Below, one piece after another: positions 44,399-52,402 of a stretch of 56,896 bases of DNA; the first letter of the stretch is position 1, and each line of letters starts with the position of its first letter. The notes under the pieces are model-generated. The model did no database searches, had not been told where the DNA came from, and worked only from the letters and a program-made list of their open reading frames with translations. Both the position numbers and the translations under genes were made by a program. The stretch spans positions 1-56,896 of the forward strand of contig NZ_JAHLPW010000022.1 of the NCBI RefSeq assembly GCF_018918075.1, in the 5' to 3' direction. The stretch comes from Virgibacillus sp. MSJ-26. Lineage in GTDB: Bacteria; Bacillota; Bacilli; Bacillales; Amphibacillaceae.

Positions 44399-44746
44399 GT
44401 GAATACACATTTACACATTACAGCTTGGGTATTGGCATTAATTCTATTACTTGTCGTAGTGATATTGCATAAACAAGGAAAAGCCAAAGGTGCCAAAATT
44501 ACGCAAATGATTCTAAGACTAGATTATTTGTTGATCTTATATTCTGGTGGAAGTTTGCTTGGCATGTTTTTCTCAGGACCAAATGTAACAATGGCTATCA
44601 TTAAAACACTAGCTGGTATTTGGACCATTGCAGCGATTGAGATGGTTGGCATAAAAACTGTTAAAGATAAGCCAGCAGGAGGTATGTGGATCCAACTAGT
44701 CGTTGCGCTTGTGGTGACACTTATCTTAGGATTTGTTGTTCTTTAA
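44399..44746 (+). CDS. yisL: YisL family membrane protein (UPF0344/DUF1516)
   Basis: This 115-residue protein has four hydrophobic helices. Its start MNTHLHITAWVLALILL and the later AKITQMILRLDYLLIL closely resemble B. subtilis YisL. GTG 44399 follows GAGGGAGG by about eight bases; the in-frame TTG/ATG codons upstream overlap the ribosome-binding site. Function is unknown. It has its own terminator. Confidence 0.88.
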   Translation: MNTHLHITAWVLALILLLVVVILHKQGKAKGAKITQMILRLDYLLILYSGGSLLGMFFSGPNVTMAIIKTLAGIWTIAAIEMVGIKTVKDKPAGGMWIQLVVALVVTLILGFVVL

Positions 44747-44758
44747 AAATGTTAACTT

Positions 44759-44801
44759 AAGAGAGCTGTTCCAAACTGAATTAATTGGAATAGCTCTTTT
44801 T
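44759..44801 (+). terminator. Terminator of yisL
   Basis: AAGAGAGCTGTTCCAA pairs with TTGGAATAGCTCTT (one mismatch), followed by TTTATATT. Confidence 0.88.
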
Positions 44802-44821
44802 ATATTCATTTACGATTTCCT

Positions 44822-44868
44822 GCTTAAGCTTGTCGGGGCTAACCGGGCGTTTGTGCTTTTGATTTTTG
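44822..44868. repeat. Truncated reverse family B repeat upstream of the GH13-like gene
   Basis: CTGCTTAAGCTTGTCGGGGC followed by TAACCGGGCGTTTGTGCTTTTG is the reverse complement of the left half of the family B element at 23983. The other half is missing. Confidence 0.8.
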
Positions 44869-44897
44869 AATTCTTTACGACAATTTTTTATAGATTG

Positions 44898-44927
44898 TTG
44901 ACTTTTTTTCTACAGGGGCAATAATAG
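44898..44927 (+). promoter_or_regulatory. Likely promoter of the GH13-like gene
   Basis: TTGACT at 44898-44903 and TAATAG at 44922-44927 are 18 bases apart. Transcription would start near 44934, leaving only about 10 bases before the TTG at 44945. This favours the later ATA at 44963 as the start. Confidence 0.5.
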
Positions 44928-44944
44928 TACAAGATAGAGTTAAG

Positions 44945-46465
44945 TTGAAAGGACTGAGAGCAATATTTAAGAAAATAATCCCCTTCATACTAGTTTTTAC
45001 ACTATTTATAGTAAATACCACACCAGTTTTAGCAGCGGATGAATCTGATGAGGCGATTAATGAGGAAATAATTTATGACGTTTTAGTGGATCGCTTTAAT
45101 AATGGTAATCAAAAACATAGTGACCAAATCCGTCTTGATGACCCTTATGCTTTTCATGGGGGCGATATAGAAGGAATTATTATGAAATTAGATTCGTTAA
45201 AGGAATTAGGGTATACGACACTTTCACTTTCTCCGATTATGGAGAATGCTGAAGATGGTTATCACGGTTACTGGATCGAAGACTTTTATAAGATTGATGA
45301 ACAATTTGGTACAATGGAAGACCTAAAGAGGTTGGTTGAAGAAGCTCATGAGCGGGATATGAAAGTTATTTTAGAGTTAGTGACTAATTATGTTTCTGAA
45401 ACCCATCCCATTGTAGCTGATCCTGAAAAAGAAGATTGGTTGGATGAGGATAAATCAAAACCAGTTGATGACTATCCATGGCTTGAGAACGTGGTGCCAT
45501 TAAATCAAGAAAATCCGGAAGTTAATAAGTATTTAATTGATGTTGCTGATTTTTGGTTAGATGAAACAGATATTGATGGTTATAAACTTCATGCAGCTGA
45601 TCAAGCTTCCCCTAGTTTTTTGAAAAAGCTAACAGAACATATAAAAGAAAAGAAAAAGGATGCTTATATAATCGCTGACGTGCTTGTCGAAGATTCTTCT
45701 CAACTCAACGAGATTGAGTCCATTCAATTAGTGAAAAATCCGAAGATGTTTGATGCCTTGGCAAATGTGTTTTCTCAAGAAGATACGGCAGTATCTGAGA
45801 TTTTTGAAACATGGGAGGCAAGCGAAAACAAATCGGGTTTGCTTTATGTAGACGATAAATACACAAAACGCTTTACCCAGCGTTTTTCTGAAAATGGACG
45901 AAACAAAGTAACTGCTTGGACCTTGGCATTAACATATATGTACACGTCACCTGGAGTTCCACTTATTTATCAAGGATCAGAGATTCCTGAGTATGGTGAG
46001 GGGGTTCCAGAAAATCAAAAAATGGTTAATTTCAATAGTGGGGATGAAGATTTAACAGAGTTTATCGAGAGAATTTCTGCTCTAAGGGAAGAGTTTCCTC
46101 CTTTAACCCATGGTGATTTTGAAATGTTAGGGTCAGATGAAGGAATGAGCGTTTTCAAACGGACCTATCAAGATGAGTCAATATATGTTGCCATCAACAA
46201 TGATAGTGAATCAAGATCTTTATCAATTGAAAGTTTGGGTGAAGATAAACAGTTAAGAGGTCTACTTGGAGATAACCTTGTACGTGAAGACAAAAATGGG
46301 GACTTTAGAATTGGTATACCAAGAGAAACGGCAGAAGTTTATATTGTGGAAGATAATACAGGAATCAATTGGTTTTTTATCGTTCCGATTATAGCTGTTT
46401 TTATTATTTTTATCGTTAGTGTTATTTATTTAAGTCGCAAGCAAAAGAGGAGAGAGCAACAATAA
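44945..46465 (+). CDS. Membrane-anchored GH13 (alpha-amylase family) pseudoenzyme
   Basis: This 506-residue protein has a signal peptide (cleavage near PVLAA, residues 27-31), a (beta/alpha)8 amylase-type domain and a C-terminal membrane helix (about 474-497) with a basic tail. It is therefore an extracellular domain anchored at its C-terminus. The fold is clear from YDVLVDRFNNGN, FHGGDIEGI and TYMYTSPGVPLIYQGSE. All catalytic positions are altered: region I ELVTNY for D-x-V-x-N-H, region II GYKLH (His216 for the nucleophile Asp), region III ADV (Asp245 for the acid Glu), and region IV DDKYTKRF for DNHD..RF. The listed start is TTG 44945; ATA 44963, nine bases after AAAGGA, is equally or more likely. 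Confidence 0.9.
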   Translation: MKGLRAIFKKIIPFILVFTLFIVNTTPVLAADESDEAINEEIIYDVLVDRFNNGNQKHSDQIRLDDPYAFHGGDIEGIIMKLDSLKELGYTTLSLSPIMENAEDGYHGYWIEDFYKIDEQFGTMEDLKRLVEEAHERDMKVILELVTNYVSETHPIVADPEKEDWLDEDKSKPVDDYPWLENVVPLNQENPEVNKYLIDVADFWLDETDIDGYKLHAADQASPSFLKKLTEHIKEKKKDAYIIADVLVEDSSQLNEIESIQLVKNPKMFDALANVFSQEDTAVSEIFETWEASENKSGLLYVDDKYTKRFTQRFSENGRNKVTAWTLALTYMYTSPGVPLIYQGSEIPEYGEGVPENQKMVNFNSGDEDLTEFIERISALREEFPPLTHGDFEMLGSDEGMSVFKRTYQDESIYVAINNDSESRSLSIESLGEDKQLRGLLGDNLVREDKNGDFRIGIPRETAEVYIVEDNTGINWFFIVPIIAVFIIFIVSVIYLSRKQKRREQQ

Positions 46466-46470
46466 AAGTG

Positions 46471-46512
46471 AAGCCAGAGCCCTATTCCATGTTATGGAAG
46501 TGGTCCTGGCTT
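46471..46512. terminator. Bidirectional terminator between the GH13-like gene and the SDR gene
   Basis: AAGCCAGAGCC pairs imperfectly with GGTCCTGGCTT, with an inner TTCCAT/ATGGAA stem; TATCTTGTTTT follows. Confidence 0.75.
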
Positions 46513-46524
46513 ATCTTGTTTTAT

Positions 46525-47388
46525 TTACCCATTAACAATTGTTCCACCGTTAACGTGAATAATTTGTCCATTTACATAGCTAGAATCGTTACTTGCTAGA
46601 TAAACATAAGCGGGTGCGAGTTCTTTTGGTTCTCCTGGTCGCTGCATAGGTGAATCTTCGCCAAAGGAAGCTACTTTTTCATGTGAGAAAGTGGATGGAA
46701 TTAATGGGGTCCAAATAGGTCCAGGTGCAACACCGTTTACGCGTATTCCTTGATCAATTAATGACAGTGACAAAGATCTTGTAAAAGCAGTCAGCGCTCC
46801 TTTTGTTGCTGAATAATCGATTAAATCTTTACTTCCCTGATATGCTGTTATGGAAGAAGTATTAATAATTGAGCTTCCTTCTTTCAAATTAGGTAACACC
46901 GCTTTTGTCATATAAAAAGTACCAAATATATTTGTTTTAAAAGTTTGATCGAATTGTTCGTTGGAAATATCCATGAAATTTTCTTGAGGATGTTGCTCTG
47001 CCGCATTGTTCACTAAAATATCTATCTTTTTAAATTTATCAAGGGCTTCGGTGGCGGCAGCTTCACAAAACTGTGAATTACCAATATCCCCATCGATCAG
47101 CAGGCACTTTTGTCCTTCTTGCTCAACTAATCGTTTTGTATCCATTGCATCTTCGTGTTCATTCAGGTAAATAATCGCAACATCTGCTCCTTCTTTAGCA
47201 AAATGCAAACTCACTGCTCGTCCGATACCACTATCCCCACCTGTAATCAAAGCAACCTTATTCTTTAATTTATTACTGCCTTGATAGTCATTGCGAAAGT
47301 ATTCAGGTTTAGGATTCATTTTCGATTCAATACCAGGTTGTTCTTTTTGTTGTTGTGCTGGCGGAGTGTTCTTTTGTTCTTCACTCAT
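46525..47388 (-). CDS. Short-chain dehydrogenase/reductase (YhxD-like)
   Basis: This 287-residue NAD(P)-dependent oxidoreductase has the nucleotide motif TGGDSGIGRA, NNAAEQ, and the catalytic Ser/Tyr/Lys in SSITAYQGSKDLIDYSATKG. An N-terminal Q/P-rich extension of about 45 residues (PGIESKMNPKP) is characteristic of the YhxD/YdaD stress-associated SDR group, and yhxD adjoins comK in B. subtilis. Substrate unknown; related proteins are part of general stress responses. ATG 47388 follows AGGAGGAG. Confidence 0.88.
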   Translation of the reverse strand: MSEEQKNTPPAQQQKEQPGIESKMNPKPEYFRNDYQGSNKLKNKVALITGGDSGIGRAVSLHFAKEGADVAIIYLNEHEDAMDTKRLVEQEGQKCLLIDGDIGNSQFCEAAATEALDKFKKIDILVNNAAEQHPQENFMDISNEQFDQTFKTNIFGTFYMTKAVLPNLKEGSSIINTSSITAYQGSKDLIDYSATKGALTAFTRSLSLSLIDQGIRVNGVAPGPIWTPLIPSTFSHEKVASFGEDSPMQRPGEPKELAPAYVYLASNDSSYVNGQIIHVNGGTIVNG

Positions 47389-47444
47389 ATAATCTCCTCC
47401 TACAAATGATTATCTTAGGTTCATTTTCCCCCAAACTTATGAAA

Positions 47445-48683
47445 TCAATCATTTTTAGAAGAGGATACAGGATGTTCCGTGTATGATATCCATATTATGA
47501 CAATGGCAGCGAGTAATAAAATACTTGCGAGAAGGAGCCCGACAACATAATAAGGGATATATCCCCAATTAAGCCAAGTGAATAAGCCTTGAATAAATAA
47601 CAATAACTCATTTAAGAAGAAGCCTATTAAAAGAACAGAAAATCCTGGGCCAGTATAATGATTCACAGAATAGATATGTGCTAAAAAGTATTGTGCTAGA
47701 ATAAAAAGACTGATGAAACCCAATAATGTAAAATGTAAGTAGCCAATAATGACACTTCTAGTTTCAAAAACGAGATGAGCTAGATTTGGAAGAACTAATC
47801 CCAGTTCCATCGTACTTTTAAAAAATAACAGTAAGAATATAAGGCTTAATAGAAGGGTTAACCCCTTTGAAACTTGTTCTTTTAATGACTTAACTACACC
47901 ATTAAAAGAATATAAAATACACACGATGGCCAACCATTGCCCAACACTACCAACTAAAGCAAGCGTGTAGATAAAGTGTGGATGATCAACCCATAAGACA
48001 GAGGCGAAGAAACTGGGCAACAGAGCGATGAAGTAAATCCAGAAACCCGCGCTTAAAAAAGAGTGACGAATGAATACTTTTCGAGTGTTTAAAATGATAA
48101 TAAATAAACCAATCAAGAATAGAAAAAGCCAACCATTATATTGAAAATGTAAATAAAAATAAATCGCGACATCGAATAAATAGGAATCCTTCAAGCCCGA
48201 AGCTGAAATAAATCCAAGTGAAAATGGGCCTAGAGAAGAAATAATCAATGAAAGTAAGGCACCATTAATAAATAATCTGCTTGTCCGAGGTATAGTCTGA
48301 TTCCTTTTCGTTATTCTATAAATAAAGCTTATGACCCAGTACTCTAGAAAAATATGCAGTGTAGACACGATAATAGAATATAGTGCGTAACCTTGGTATA
48401 AAAAAGCGGCAAACATGATCGTTGTTATGATAAACAATATATATGTTATTAATTTAGCTTCTGCTTTTTCTTTACCGCTAAACTTTTGCCAAAATAATGC
48501 TAAAAATATAACGAAAACACCTAAAAAAGTCCAACCAAGAATAGCTAAATGAGAATGTCCGTGAAGAATATGGTCGTAAGGAAAAGCCAATTCTAAATTT
48601 AAAGGGTATAATCGCATCCAAACTCCGGATAAAGCTGTTAAAAAGAAAAAGAAAAACGTCATATGTGTAAAAGCTTTTGGCAT
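47445..48683 (-). CDS. Multi-helix membrane protein with oxidase-like HxH motif, function unknown
   Basis: This 412-residue protein is almost entirely hydrophobic, with about 11-12 helices. Near the start it has HILHGHSHLAILGW, resembling the haem-ligand stretch (HxH..LLGW) of proteins related to cbb3/NO-reductase subunit I and NnrS. Further histidines sit in YLHFQYNGW and GYLHFTLLGF. The CuB histidine pair of true oxidases is not obvious. It may be a haem-binding membrane protein (inference). ATG 48683 is six bases after the AAGGTGA-type site. Confidence 0.65.
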   Translation of the reverse strand: MPKAFTHMTFFFFFLTALSGVWMRLYPLNLELAFPYDHILHGHSHLAILGWTFLGVFVIFLALFWQKFSGKEKAEAKLITYILFIITTIMFAAFLYQGYALYSIIVSTLHIFLEYWVISFIYRITKRNQTIPRTSRLFINGALLSLIISSLGPFSLGFISASGLKDSYLFDVAIYFYLHFQYNGWLFLFLIGLFIIILNTRKVFIRHSFLSAGFWIYFIALLPSFFASVLWVDHPHFIYTLALVGSVGQWLAIVCILYSFNGVVKSLKEQVSKGLTLLLSLIFLLLFFKSTMELGLVLPNLAHLVFETRSVIIGYLHFTLLGFISLFILAQYFLAHIYSVNHYTGPGFSVLLIGFFLNELLLFIQGLFTWLNWGYIPYYVVGLLLASILLLAAIVIIWISYTEHPVSSSKND

Positions 48684-48870
48684 CACGCATCACCTTATTC
48701 ATTTAAATAAAATGTATTAAAATTTTAAAAGTCCTTTCTCCACTATCTATATTGATTAAAAATGAAATAAGAAGCAATATCTTATGATAATTGTAAGAAA
48801 TTCACAACAATTTTATGACAAAAAAAGAAATAAAACAGCAGAATAATAACTGTTTTATTTCAAGATAAAA

Positions 48871-49731
48871 TTATTTATATGTATCGTTTAAGAAGAATAA
48901 TGCAATCGTGCCGGGTCCTGAATGTGCTCCAATAACAGAACCAACCATCTCAATAACTTCTGTTTTGGCGCCAAATCGTTCTTCAATCATTTCAACAAGC
49001 TGATTGGCTCTTTCCAAATCATCTCCGTGACTAATTCCAATAGTCTGGTTTTTAAAGTCGGTGCCTCGTTCTTCCATAATATCAAGCATTCGATTAAATA
49101 CTTTTTTTGAGCCCCTTATTTTCTCAAGTGGAATTAGTTTTCCATCTTCAACATGTAAAATGGGTTTGATTTTGAGTAATGTGCCAACAAATGCTGCCGT
49201 TTTACTAACACGGCCTCCACGATAAAGGTACTCTAAGTCATCTACTGTAAAGATGTGTTCCATATGTTTTGCGTGATATTGAGCAATCTCGATGATTTCC
49301 TTTACTCCGGCGCCTTCTTTTGCTAATCTAGCAGCACGAAGAATGACAAGTCCATATCCGATTGATGCACATTTAGTGTCGATGACATACAGGACGGCAT
49401 CTGGGTATGTTTCTTTAACTTCTTGTTCAATCATTTTAGCTGTTTGAAATGTACCAGATAGTTCAGATGAAAAAGCTAAATAAACAAGTGGTTGATTAGC
49501 TTCGGCGTATGATGTGAAAATAGTTTTAAATGTTTGCGGTGATACTTGCGATGTTGTTGGTGCTGCTCCTTCTCGCATAGCATCGTAAACCGTCTTTGGT
49601 GAAATTTCTACTCCATCTTTATATTCTTTTTCATTTAAATGAACAGTTAATGGTACCATTTCGATATCATATTCGTTATAATATTCTTCTGTTAGATCAC
49701 AAGCTGAATCAGCAAGAATTTTAACAGTCAT
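48871..49731 (-). CDS. DegV family fatty-acid-binding protein (YitS-like)
   Basis: This 286-residue DegV/FakB fold protein opens with MTVKILADSACDLTEEYYNE and has TTSQVSPQTF and GSVIGAHSGPGTIALFFL, the fatty-acid-binding landmarks. Such proteins present fatty acids to FakA kinase. Followed by divergent yitT, the gene corresponds to B. subtilis yitS. GAAAG precedes ATG 49731. B. subtilis has several paralogues, so the exact symbol is left open. Confidence 0.9.
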   Translation of the reverse strand: MTVKILADSACDLTEEYYNEYDIEMVPLTVHLNEKEYKDGVEISPKTVYDAMREGAAPTTSQVSPQTFKTIFTSYAEANQPLVYLAFSSELSGTFQTAKMIEQEVKETYPDAVLYVIDTKCASIGYGLVILRAARLAKEGAGVKEIIEIAQYHAKHMEHIFTVDDLEYLYRGGRVSKTAAFVGTLLKIKPILHVEDGKLIPLEKIRGSKKVFNRMLDIMEERGTDFKNQTIGISHGDDLERANQLVEMIEERFGAKTEVIEMVGSVIGAHSGPGTIALFFLNDTYK

Positions 49732-49873
49732 TCTTTCACCTTCATTCCAAAAGTTATGTTTGTTAATATAAGTTTAATGGTATAAAGATAGATAGTCAAA
49801 GCATACTTACCTATTTTTTTGAAATTTAAAATAAGGGATGTCTTTTAAAAGATGTCTAATTGGAGGTACCTTC

Positions 49874-50719
49874 ATGTTTTTAGTTGAAGCACGGCGAATT
49901 ATAACAGTGATACTAGGATCACTATTGCTCGCTATTTCATTGAACTTTTTCCTAATAAACGCAAATGTTTATGCGAGTGGATTTACTGGTGCTGCTCAGC
50001 TTGCATCTAGTGTTTTTCATGACTTTTTTAATATGAATGTGACTACTGGTATTCTCGTGTTCTTATTTAATATACCCGTGTTTATATTAGGATGGTATAA
50101 AGTTGGAAAAGGATTTACAATTTATAGTGCAGTTTCTGTTGCCTTCGTTACTTTGTTCCTGGAAGTGTTACCTGTTATTTCACTAACAGATGATATCATT
50201 ATGAATGCTGTTGCAGGTGGAGTCATTGGGGGAATTGGGGTAGGAATAACATTAAAGTTAGGGGCCTCAACAGGAGGAATGGATATTGTTGCCATGGTGT
50301 TGTCACGACTAAAAGATAAACCCATCGGTAATTATCTTCTTGCGCTGAATGGAGTGATTATTGTCCTTGCGGGGGTTCTTTACGAACCGGAAAACGCTCT
50401 TTATACGATGGTGACACTTTACGTTACGACCCTCGTGATTGATGCGATTCATACACGTCATGAGAAAGTTACTGCGATGATTATTACAAGTAAAGCTGAA
50501 GAACTGCAGCAAGCTATTCATAAGAAAATGGTACGAGGCATTACGATATTGCCAGCGGTCGGAGCCTATACAAAAGAAGATCGAAATATGCTTTACACTG
50601 TCATTACACGTTATGAATTATACGATTTAGAAAAAATTATTAATGAAATCGACCCGAGCGCATTTGCAAATATTGTGCAAACAACTGGGATCTTTGGATT
50701 CTTTAGACAAAATGATTAA
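49874..50719 (+). CDS. yitT: YitT family membrane protein (DUF161 + DUF2179)
   Basis: This 281-residue protein has five helices (about 8-170) with SGFTGAAQLAS and GASTGGMDIVAMVLSR motifs, then a soluble C-terminal DUF2179 domain (about 215-275). It is widespread in Firmicutes, with unknown function. ATG 49874 follows GGAGG by seven bases. The lipoprotein gene starts 13 bp after the stop and is likely co-transcribed. Confidence 0.9.
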   Translation: MFLVEARRIITVILGSLLLAISLNFFLINANVYASGFTGAAQLASSVFHDFFNMNVTTGILVFLFNIPVFILGWYKVGKGFTIYSAVSVAFVTLFLEVLPVISLTDDIIMNAVAGGVIGGIGVGITLKLGASTGGMDIVAMVLSRLKDKPIGNYLLALNGVIIVLAGVLYEPENALYTMVTLYVTTLVIDAIHTRHEKVTAMIITSKAEELQQAIHKKMVRGITILPAVGAYTKEDRNMLYTVITRYELYDLEKIINEIDPSAFANIVQTTGIFGFFRQND

Positions 50720-50732
50720 GAGGGGAATTACC

Positions 50733-51206
50733 ATGCGATATTTAATACCATTATTAATGGTCTTAATGCTCACTCTCGTTGGCTGTAGCAATAGCGACGA
50801 AAATCAAGATAAAGATGATACAGAGAATGCGGAAAGTAAAACTGTTGAAAATCAAGAAGGTGGGGAAGAACAAACAAATGATTTTGCTCGTTTTCATAAT
50901 ATCGATTTTTTATTAGGAGTTGATGATGTAAAAATAACTGGACAAGCTGAAGCAACAAATAATGAAGTGTTTTATGAGGTGACGCAAGGCGACGAAACTG
51001 TAATTGGTGAAACTAAAATACCACTTGAACATAAAGATAAAGATTGGACAAAATTTGAATTTGAATTTGATCTTACAAAGGATATGGAAGAAAGTGAAGA
51101 CGCACTTGTCGTTGTTTTTTATGGAAAAGATGAGGAGGATCAAATCATTAACTCAAACTACCTGCCTATTGATTTCAATATGCAATTCAATACTGAGAGT
51201 AATTAA
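50733..51206 (+). CDS. Small acidic lipoprotein, possible Ig-like (Gmad2-type) domain
   Basis: This 157-residue lipoprotein has the signal peptide MRYLIPLLMVLMLTLVGC with the lipobox Cys18. A linker very rich in D, E, N and Q (19-52) follows, then a beta-rich domain (DVKITGQAEATNNEVFYEVT ... LVVVFYGKDEE). The pattern 'G.A..' then 'W..F.f.fdL' recalls Gmad2 immunoglobulin-like domains, but this is a guess. ATG 50733 is preceded by AGAGGGG. It sits where B. subtilis has ipi, but the sequences do not look related. Confidence 0.78.
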   Translation: MRYLIPLLMVLMLTLVGCSNSDENQDKDDTENAESKTVENQEGGEEQTNDFARFHNIDFLLGVDDVKITGQAEATNNEVFYEVTQGDETVIGETKIPLEHKDKDWTKFEFEFDLTKDMEESEDALVVVFYGKDEEDQIINSNYLPIDFNMQFNTESN

Positions 51207-51227
51207 AAAAATTTAGGATTTATGCAT

Positions 51228-51262
51228 AAAAACAGGCAAACCATAAGGCTTGCCTGTTTTTC
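51228..51262. terminator. Bidirectional terminator between the lipoprotein and Nfu-like genes
   Basis: AAAACAGGCAA pairs with TTGCCTGTTTT around a 10-base loop, followed by TCTCTC. Confidence 0.9.
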
Positions 51263-51274
51263 TCTCTATGTATA

Positions 51275-51538
51275 TTAGTATCCGTAGTTGTTAAATACCT
51301 CTTTTACTTTCTCTTGTAAATCATCCCATTCAGCATCGAAATGTTTATTCACAGTGATAAAGTTTTGATAGCCGAATACGTTGTCGACACCTTCAAGTTT
51401 CATTAAGTCATTCAAAATCTCGTGCTCGCTCGTATCACCAGGCATAATTGAAATACTGTCAGTACCTTCAAAGATTAGCTTGTCTGTTGTAAATTTTAAA
51501 GCGTTTGGATTAGGTGTAGCTTCTGCGCGTACTCCCAT
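51275..51538 (-). CDS. Nfu/NifU N-terminal domain protein
   Basis: This 87-residue single-domain protein begins GVRAEATPNPNALKFTTDKL, the hallmark of the Nfu N-terminal domain. It lacks the CxxC-bearing NifU C-terminal domain, so it cannot itself assemble a cluster in the usual way. It may interact with Fe-S assembly proteins (inference). GGAGGGAG lies before ATG 51538. Confidence 0.88.
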   Translation of the reverse strand: MGVRAEATPNPNALKFTTDKLIFEGTDSISIMPGDTSEHEILNDLMKLEGVDNVFGYQNFITVNKHFDAEWDDLQEKVKEVFNNYGY

Positions 51539-51609
51539 TTAATCTCCCTCCTATAAACATTCGTATATACATCATATCAGAAATTATCTAAATAAAAAAG
51601 AGAATGCAT

Positions 51610-51805
51610 TTATTTGTCGAAGGTTAACCGGCTGGTGCCACACTGAATCCACTTTATCGCAGGTTAACTAGCTGTAAGACCGCCACTTCAAGAATTCGAG
51701 GGCAATCAAGAATTTAAGTGGGGATCAACAGCCAGTAAAAGTCTGATTTGTTCAACTAACAATCAGTGGGAATGAAAACCCCACTGATTGAAGTTTCACT
51801 TGATG
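51610..51805. repeat. Intergenic repeat of a further family (D)
   Basis: Segments GGTTAACCGGCTGGTGCCAC and GGTTAACTAGCTGTAAGACC are near-duplicates, followed by a CCGCCACTTCAAGAATT/AATTTAAGTGGGG pairing and the hairpin AATCAGTGGG/CCCCACTGATT (51761-51790). The stretch has no reading frame worth calling. Similar segments are common between genes in this family of bacteria. Confidence 0.6.
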
Positions 51806-51811
51806 TATTTT

Positions 51812-51846
51812 AGAAAAAGATGTGCCACAGAGGCACATCTTTTTCT
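51812..51846. terminator. Strong bidirectional hairpin terminator
   Basis: AGAAAAAGATGTGCC pairs perfectly with GGCACATCTTTTTCT across ACAGA. It lies downstream of the two minus-strand miniprotein genes. Confidence 0.88.
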
Positions 51847-51922
51847 AAGTTTGCTTAAAGTAATCCCTTCGCATTCCATAATGGTCCAATCATTACCATC
51901 GCAAAGCCTTTTTATTGGAGGT

Positions 51923-52117
51923 TTAGCTAAGATTATTTTGCTTCAGCTGTTGTTCCAACTGCTGTAATTGTTGTTTTTCCTCAGCAGATGCATCGTTATA
52001 AGCGGATTGAATTGCGTTTTGAGCTGCTTGTTGTTCTTGTTCATTCACTTGTCCGTCTTGAGTTGAATTCGTAAAACGATTAACAGCATCTTTTGCTTGC
52101 TGAAATAAGTTATCCAT
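51923..52117 (-). CDS. DUF3813-like miniprotein
   Basis: This 64-residue, Q/N/A-rich, helical protein opens MDNLFQQAKDAVNRF, similar to the 'LFQQAR.AV' start of DUF3813 proteins. B. subtilis carries such a gene (yizC) next to yitU, which is also next in line here. GGAGGG lies seven bases before ATG 52117. It follows another tiny gene after one base, so both are one transcript. Function unknown. Confidence 0.7.
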   Translation of the reverse strand: MDNLFQQAKDAVNRFTNSTQDGQVNEQEQQAAQNAIQSAYNDASAEEKQQLQQLEQQLKQNNLS

Positions 52118-52118
52118 G

Positions 52119-52265
52119 TTAAAACCCTCCTACCGTATGGTCATCAGATTCTTTTCTTTTGCGGTTCGCATCGGTAAACTTTTCTTGCTCTAAAAGGTTC
52201 TTGTTACGTTTTAAACCTTTATCCTGATTTCGGTCTTCTGCAGGTGGTTCGCTTTTATTAATCAT
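52119..52265 (-). CDS. Hydrophilic 48-residue protein of unknown function
   Basis: The product is very polar (starts MINKSEPPAEDRNQDKG, rich in K, R, D, E, N), with no cysteine or membrane segment, and is probably disordered. ATG 52265 follows GGGAGG by eight bases; the longer in-frame start upstream has no ribosome-binding site. It is translated one base before the DUF3813-like gene, probably as an operon. I do not recognise the family. Confidence 0.62.
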   Translation of the reverse strand: MINKSEPPAEDRNQDKGLKRNKNLLEQEKFTDANRKRKESDDHTVGGF

Positions 52266-52402
52266 GGTACGAAGCCTCCCAACAAAAAAGTGAACGTTTT
52301 TTACGCTCACTAATAGTATGGATTATTAAGATTGAAGTATAAGAGGGAATATCCGGCAGAATTAGAAAACTATACATTGTTATTTTTTCATTGAGTTGCT
52401 GG

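Noticed and set aside
51228..51262. Riboswitch-like hairpin before the Nfu-like gene
   Set aside because: It lies between two convergent stops and has T/A tracts on both sides, as expected for a simple bidirectional terminator.
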